Shown here in pieces: positions 59,666 through 64,000 of a stretch of 64,000 nt of DNA (its first letter is position 1; each line of letters begins with the position of its first letter). Made by a program: the position numbers and the translations under genes. A model generated the notes under the pieces. It worked only from the letters and a program-made list of their open reading frames with translations. It searched no databases and was not told the origin of the DNA. This stretch comes from Paraburkholderia caribensis (GTDB lineage Bacteria; Pseudomonadota; Gammaproteobacteria; Burkholderiales; Burkholderiaceae). The stretch covers positions 558,001 to 622,000 of the forward strand of contig NZ_CP026102.1 in assembly GCF_002902945.1 (NCBI RefSeq), read 5' to 3'.

Positions 59666-60748
59666 ATGTCCAGCACTCCACGCACCACCAGGCGCGTATC
59701 CCCAACACGCAGCACGCTCGCGGGACCGCCGCGCATGTCCGACGTCGCGGCGCTGGCAGGCGTATCGAAGATGACCGTGTCGCGCGTGCTGGCTGGCCGC
59801 GGCGTCGCACCCGCGACACGCGAGCGCGTGCAGCGTGCGATCGACGAACTCGGCTACGTCGCGGACGCTGCGGCGGGCGCGCTGTCCTCCGGGCGCTCGG
59901 CGTTCGCCGCCGTGCTGGTGCCGTCGCTTGCCAGTTCCAATTTTTCCGACACCGTGCGCGGACTCACGGCCGCACTCGAACCTTACGGCTTGCAACTGCT
60001 GATCGGCGACACCGACTACGACCTCGAACGCGAAGAACGGCTGGTGCGTTCGATGCTGCGTCATCAGCCGCGCTGCATCGCGTTGACGGGCGCGCAGCAC
60101 ACGCCCGCGACGCGCGAGCTGCTGGTGCGCTCGGGCGTGCCCGTCGTCGAGATGTGGGATTTGCCCGCGACGCCGATCGACGCGGCCGTAGGCTTCTCCA
60201 ACGCCAGAGCGGCACGCGAGATGGTGCGTTATCTCGCCGGGCGCGGCTATCGGCGCATCGGCTTTCTGGGTGGCGCGAGCGAGCTCGACAGACGCGGCAT
60301 GGAGCGTCTGAGGGGCTATCTGCAGGAAGTGAAGGCGCAGGGCATGGGCGAGCCGCGCGTGGTGCGGCTGGGCGAGTCGCCCATCACGATGAGCCACGGC
60401 GCGCCCGCGCTCGAAGCGTTGCTGCAGCAATGGCCCGACACGGATGCCGTGATGTGCGTGAGCGACATGTCCGCGTTCGGCGCGATCATGCAGTGTCACC
60501 GGCGCGGCCTGTCGGTGCCCGGCGACATCGCGATTGCGGGCTTCGGCAATTTCGAAATGTCGGCGTGCTGCACGCCCACCATCACGACCGTGTCCGTCGA
60601 CGCCTACGGCATCGGCACGCGCACGGGCGAAACGCTGCTGGCCGCGCTGGCCGAAAGCGACAGTGCCGCGCGGCATGCATCGGCTCGCCCGGCGACCCGC
60701 AAAAGCGTGAAAATCGACTACACGGTGATCGCGCGCGAAAGCGCCTGA
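59666..60748 (+). CDS. LacI-family repressor (GntR-like)
   Basis: 360 residues from ATG 59666 (ATG 59630 is possible). The LacI headpiece is MSDVAALAGVSKMTVSRVL with VQRAIDELGYVADAAAGAL, followed by the periplasmic-binding-type ligand domain with RGYRRIGFLGGASELDRRGM and CVSDMSAFGAIMQCHRRGL. It resembles gluconate-type (GntR/IdnR) repressors, which bind sugar acids. A palindrome of the matching type lies at 60802-60817 before the dehydratase gene, so it most likely represses this cluster. Confidence 0.87.
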   Translation: MSSTPRTTRRVSPTRSTLAGPPRMSDVAALAGVSKMTVSRVLAGRGVAPATRERVQRAIDELGYVADAAAGALSSGRSAFAAVLVPSLASSNFSDTVRGLTAALEPYGLQLLIGDTDYDLEREERLVRSMLRHQPRCIALTGAQHTPATRELLVRSGVPVVEMWDLPATPIDAAVGFSNARAAREMVRYLAGRGYRRIGFLGGASELDRRGMERLRGYLQEVKAQGMGEPRVVRLGESPITMSHGAPALEALLQQWPDTDAVMCVSDMSAFGAIMQCHRRGLSVPGDIAIAGFGNFEMSACCTPTITTVSVDAYGIGTRTGETLLAALAESDSAARHASARPATRKSVKIDYTVIARESA

Positions 60749-60801
60749 CACGACTCGTCGCGGCCTTTCGTGCCGCGCGAGTGCCGTGCTACCATGATCG
60801 G

Positions 60802-60817
60802 ATGTTACCGATAACGT
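60802..60817. promoter_or_regulatory. Candidate LacI/GntR-type operator
   Basis: ATGTTACCGATAACGT has arms ATGTTA and TAACGT around a CG centre (one mismatch), the form of operators of gluconate-type LacI repressors (TGTTACCGGTAACA). It lies 82 bases before the dehydratase start. Confidence 0.65.
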
Positions 60818-60898
60818 GCCGTACCCGATACGCCTTTGAAGCGGGGTGGAAGCACCCGCACGAAGCAACGGCGGCACAAGCAAACATGGAGACACGAG

Positions 60899-62686
60899 AT
60901 GACGGAGAACACGCAAGCGCGCCGTCTGCGCAGCCAGGAATGGTTCGACGATCCTTCGCACGCGGACATGACGGCGCTGTATGTCGAGCGCTTCATGAAC
61001 TACGGCCTCACGCGCGAGGAGTTGCAGTCGGGCCGGCCGATCATCGGCATTGCGCAGTCGGGCAGCGATCTCGCGCCCTGTAATCGTCACCACATCGAGC
61101 TGGCCGCGCGCACGAAGGCGGGCATTCGCGACGCGGGCGGCATTCCGATGGAATTTCCGGTGCATCCGCTTGCCGAGCAGAGCCGCCGGCCAACGGCCGC
61201 GCTCGACCGCAATCTCGCGTATCTCGGCCTCGTCGAAATCCTGCATGGCTTTCCGCTCGACGGCGTGGTGCTGACCACGGGCTGCGACAAGACCACGCCC
61301 GCGTGCCTGATGGCGGCCGCGACGGTCGACATGCCCGCTATCGTGCTGTCGGGCGGCCCGATGCTCGACGGCTGGCATCAAGGCAAGCGCGTCGGCTCCG
61401 GCACGGTGATCTGGCATGCGCGCAATCTGCTCGCGGCGGGCTCGATCGACTATGAAGGCTTCATGGAACTGACGACGGCCTCGTCGCCTTCCATCGGACA
61501 CTGCAACACGATGGGCACGGCGCTGTCGATGAACAGCCTTGCGGAAGCGCTCGGCATGTCGCTGCCCGGCTGCGCGAGCATTCCCGCTGCGTACCGCGAG
61601 CGCGGCCAGATGGCGTATGCGACGGGCAAGCGTATCGTCGAGATGGTCCGCGACGATCTGAAGCCTTCGCGCATCATGACGAAAGAGGCCTTCGAGAACG
61701 CGATCGTCGTGGCGTCCGCGCTGGGTGCGTCGAGCAATTGTCCGCCGCATCTGATCGCGATCGCGCGGCATATGGGCATCGAACTGAGTCTCGCGGATTG
61801 GCAGCGTGTCGGCGAGCAGGTGCCGTTGCTGGTCAATTGCATGCCCGCTGGCGACTATCTCGGCGAGAGTTTTCATCGCGCGGGCGGCGTGCCTGCCGTC
61901 ATGCACGAGCTGACCGCAGCGGGCCTCATACACGAATCGTGCATGACGGTGTCGGGCCGCAGCATTGGCGATATCGCGGCGCGTTCGGCGACAGGCGATC
62001 GCGACGTGATTCGCACGACAGCCGAGCCGCTCAAGCATGGTGCGGGTTTCATCGTGCTGTCGGGCAACTTCTTCGACAGCGCGATCATGAAGATGTCGGT
62101 GGTCGGCGAAGCGTTCCGGCAAACCTATCTGAGCGAGCCGGGCCAGGAGAATACATTCGAAACGCGCGCGATCGTGTTCGAGGGTCCCGAGGACTATCAC
62201 GCGCGCATCAACGATGCGTCGCTGGAAATCGACGAGCACTGCATGCTCGTCATTCGCGGCGCGGGCACGGTCGGTTATCCGGGCAGCGCGGAAGTGGTCA
62301 ACATGGCGCCGCCCGCGGAACTCGTGCGCCAGGGCATCACGTCCTTGCCTTGCATGGGCGACGGACGGCAGAGCGGCACGTCGGCGAGCCCCTCCATTCT
62401 CAACATGTCGCCGGAAGCGGCTGTCGGCGGGGGCCTCGCGCTGTTACGCACGAACGACCGCATTCGCGTCGATCTCAACGCGCGCAGCGTGCAACTGCTC
62501 GTCGATGAAGACGAACTGGCGCGCCGGCGCGCCAGCATGAAGTTCGACATTCCGCCAGCGCAAACGCCGTGGCAGGAGTTGTATCGTCAGACGGTCGGGC
62601 AGCTTTCGACAGGTGGCTGCCTCGAACCCGCGACGCTCTATCTGAAAGTGATCGCCGAGCGCGGGAATCCGCGCCATTCGCATTGA
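60899..62686 (+). CDS. Sugar-acid dehydratase, IlvD/Edd family (xylonate/arabonate type)
   Basis: 595 residues from ATG 60899 with GGAGA upstream. The iron-sulfur ligands appear as IAQSGSDLAPCNRHH (about residue 61), TTGCDKTTPACLMA (about residue 128) and SSPSIGHCNTMGTA (about residue 200). GIPMEFPVHPLAEQSRRPTA and length near 590 fit the pentonate dehydratase branch (Caulobacter XylD, arabonate dehydratase) rather than IlvD. It makes a 2-keto-3-deoxypentonate from a pentonate. FAH-family dehydratase is encoded 25 bases downstream. Confidence 0.88.
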   Translation: MTENTQARRLRSQEWFDDPSHADMTALYVERFMNYGLTREELQSGRPIIGIAQSGSDLAPCNRHHIELAARTKAGIRDAGGIPMEFPVHPLAEQSRRPTAALDRNLAYLGLVEILHGFPLDGVVLTTGCDKTTPACLMAAATVDMPAIVLSGGPMLDGWHQGKRVGSGTVIWHARNLLAAGSIDYEGFMELTTASSPSIGHCNTMGTALSMNSLAEALGMSLPGCASIPAAYRERGQMAYATGKRIVEMVRDDLKPSRIMTKEAFENAIVVASALGASSNCPPHLIAIARHMGIELSLADWQRVGEQVPLLVNCMPAGDYLGESFHRAGGVPAVMHELTAAGLIHESCMTVSGRSIGDIAARSATGDRDVIRTTAEPLKHGAGFIVLSGNFFDSAIMKMSVVGEAFRQTYLSEPGQENTFETRAIVFEGPEDYHARINDASLEIDEHCMLVIRGAGTVGYPGSAEVVNMAPPAELVRQGITSLPCMGDGRQSGTSASPSILNMSPEAAVGGGLALLRTNDRIRVDLNARSVQLLVDEDELARRRASMKFDIPPAQTPWQELYRQTVGQLSTGGCLEPATLYLKVIAERGNPRHSH

Positions 62687-62711
62687 CAAACCATGATTGG
62701 AGACGCGCTTC

Positions 62712-63911
62712 ATGACAGCATCGAACGAAACGAACTATCTTCCCGACGACCTCGACCGCGCATTGCTGGTTGGCCGCGTGTGGCGCAAGACGGACGGGCA
62801 TGAAGGGCCGAGCGTCGTAGCCGTGCGCAACGGCGACGTGTTCGACATTACACCGAGCGCGCCGACCACGGCTGATCTCTTCGAACGCGACGACGCCGGC
62901 GAGATCGCACGCCATGCGCCGGGCGAACGGCTCGGCAGCGCGGCCGAACTGATCGCCGCGAGCCTCGCGAACGACGCGTCGGCGAGCGTGCAACTGCTCG
63001 CGCCCTGCGACGTGCAGCCCATCAAGGCATGCGGCGTCACGTTCGCGGTGAGCCTGATCGAGCGCGTGATCGAAGAGCAGGCGGGCGGCGATCCCGCGAA
63101 GGCCGACGAAGTGCGGCAGACGATTGCAACCGTGATCGGCACGGACCTCTCGAAGATCAAGCCCGGCTCGGAAGCGGCGGCGCGTCTGAAGGCGGAACTC
63201 GAGCGGCGCGGCGCGTGGTCGCAATACATGGAAGTCGGCATCGGCCCGGACGCGGAAGTGTTTTCGAAGTCGCAACCGATGTCGTCCGTAGGGTTCGGCG
63301 CGGACGTCGGCCTGCTCGCGGCATCGACATGGAACAACCCCGAGCCGGAGATCGTACTGGCCGTCAACAGCAAGGCTGTGATCGTCGGCGCGACGCTCGG
63401 CAACGATGTGAACCTGCGCGATATCGAAGGGCGCTCGGCATTGCTGCTCGGCAAGTGCAAGGACAACAACGGCTCGTGTTCGATCGGACCGTTCATACGG
63501 CTCTTCGACGGCGACTTCACGCTGGATACCGTACGGCGCACGAGCGTGTCGCTGCGCGTCGAAGGCGCCGACGACGGCTTTCTGCTCGAAGGCGTGAGCC
63601 ATATGTCGGAGATCAGCCGCGATCCCGCCGATCTCGTCGCGCAGACCTGCGGCAAGCATCATCAGTATCCCGATGGCTTCATGCTGTTCCTCGGCACGAT
63701 GTTTTCGCCGATCAAGGACCGCGACGCGGAAGGCGGCGGCTTCACGCATCACCTCGGCGATATCGTGACGATTTCGACGCCGCAACTCGGCGCGCTGCGC
63801 AACACGGTGCAACTGTGCACGGAGATTACGCCGTGGACCTTCGGCGTGCGCGCGCTGTACGCGAATCTCGCGGCGCGCGGGCTGCTCGGTTCGGGCGTGC
63901 AATACCCTTAG
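62712..63911 (+). CDS. FAH-family dehydratase (2-keto-3-deoxypentonate dehydratase, XylX-like)
   Basis: 399 residues from ATG 62712 (GGAGA nine bases upstream). The C-terminal fumarylacetoacetase-like fold has VGIGPDAEVFSKSQPMSSVG, EPEIVLAVNSKAVIVGATLG, the metal cluster NDVNLRDIEGRSALLLGKCK and DTVRRTSVSLRVEG. Size, order and neighbours match XylX of the Caulobacter xylose pathway, which dehydrates 2-keto-3-deoxyxylonate to 2-oxoglutarate semialdehyde. The semialdehyde could be oxidised by the dehydrogenase encoded at 32616-34193, about 28 kb away. Confidence 0.86.
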   Translation: MTASNETNYLPDDLDRALLVGRVWRKTDGHEGPSVVAVRNGDVFDITPSAPTTADLFERDDAGEIARHAPGERLGSAAELIAASLANDASASVQLLAPCDVQPIKACGVTFAVSLIERVIEEQAGGDPAKADEVRQTIATVIGTDLSKIKPGSEAAARLKAELERRGAWSQYMEVGIGPDAEVFSKSQPMSSVGFGADVGLLAASTWNNPEPEIVLAVNSKAVIVGATLGNDVNLRDIEGRSALLLGKCKDNNGSCSIGPFIRLFDGDFTLDTVRRTSVSLRVEGADDGFLLEGVSHMSEISRDPADLVAQTCGKHHQYPDGFMLFLGTMFSPIKDRDAEGGGFTHHLGDIVTISTPQLGALRNTVQLCTEITPWTFGVRALYANLAARGLLGSGVQYP

Positions 63912-63985
63912 AATGCATGTTGAAATGGATTGCGTTCAACGCAGCGAGGCGCACCGATAGCGCCGTTTTCAACGGAGAGGATGTT

Positions 63986-64000
63986 GTGCAATTTCTGAAT
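63986..64000 (+). CDS. Start of the next gene, cut by the window edge
   Basis: GTG 63986 has GGAGAGG five bases upstream and opens VQFLN; an ATG at 63981 reads into a stop after five codons and is excluded. It follows the dehydratase gene by 74 bases on the same strand, so it probably belongs to the pentose operon. Function cannot be read from five codons. Confidence 0.35.

Noticed and set aside
57023..62239. Very long reverse open frames of 824 and 893 codons opposite the methyltransferase and the pentose genes
   Set aside because: They are antisense to genes with clear family motifs. Their composition is Arg/His/Ala-rich without any fold signature, a normal effect of high GC at third codon positions.
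1..64000. CRISPR arrays, tRNA or rRNA genes, insertion sequences, phage genes
   Set aside because: No regularly spaced direct repeats, no cloverleaf-like stretches, and no transposase, integrase or phage structural motifs were recognised by eye. The palindromic elements carry no coding capacity.

Overview
This is a GC-rich window with dense genes and typical Burkholderiaceae gene families. Protein content, codon use and a repeated palindromic intergenic element point to Paraburkholderia, Burkholderia or Caballeronia (inference from recognised families; no database search was run). No rRNA, tRNA, CRISPR array, insertion sequence or prophage was seen.

Layout. (1) 1-12216 is an exopolysaccharide locus: the end of a tyrosine autokinase, three glycosyltransferases, a Tat-exported glycoside hydrolase, a Wzx-type flippase, a PAP2 phosphatase and a Wzy/O-antigen-ligase-type membrane protein. 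After a long divergent promoter region come the GDP-mannose enzyme ManC and a WcaJ-type initiating glucosyl-phosphate transferase. Together they suggest a mannose-containing, Wzx/Wzy-dependent polymer. (2) 12318-17405 holds a small conserved protein, a lipoprotein with an internal duplication, a small secreted protein and a FecR-OmpA-CHASE2 envelope operon. (3) 17743-24878 holds a LysR regulator, an MFS exporter, nudC and a four-gene operon with a subtilisin-like protease next to a small protein that resembles the protease's own prodomain. (4) 25019-38175 is catabolic: LysR/class II aldolase/MFS; GntR/Rieske oxygenase/reductase; HxlR/cysteine hydrolase/dioxovalerate-type dehydrogenase; then an MFS exporter and a methyltransferase. 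(5) 38482-42775 is an adaptor-ATPase-permease-permease ABC system. (6) 42810-55310 holds assorted genes, including a YCII protein, LysR/aldehyde dehydrogenase, an LprI-like protein with a 48-residue lipoprotein, a GST, a GGDEF-EAL protein with a C-terminal Cache-like domain, mnmH and a CBS protein. (7) 55330-57034 holds cobA behind what looks like an ANTAR-type antiterminator leader. (8) 57035-64000 holds a methyltransferase and an oxidative pentose (Weimberg-type) cluster: lactonase, LacI regulator, IlvD/Edd dehydratase and FAH-family dehydratase.

The most unusual structures are two copies of a large nested palindromic intergenic element (about 28302-29094 and 43376-44226). Both have the same core, a perfect 28-bp inverted repeat around a conserved 83-nt loop. 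Both lie where the strand composition flips from G+T-rich to C+A-rich, and the codon use of flanking genes drifts toward them. The second notable item is the cobA leader: two hairpins with hexanucleotide loops of the A-x-x-G-x-x type, followed by a terminator hairpin, which fits nitrate-responsive control of siroheme synthesis.

Start sites were chosen from Shine-Dalgarno spacing and family N-termini, so several genes begin well inside the longest open frame.
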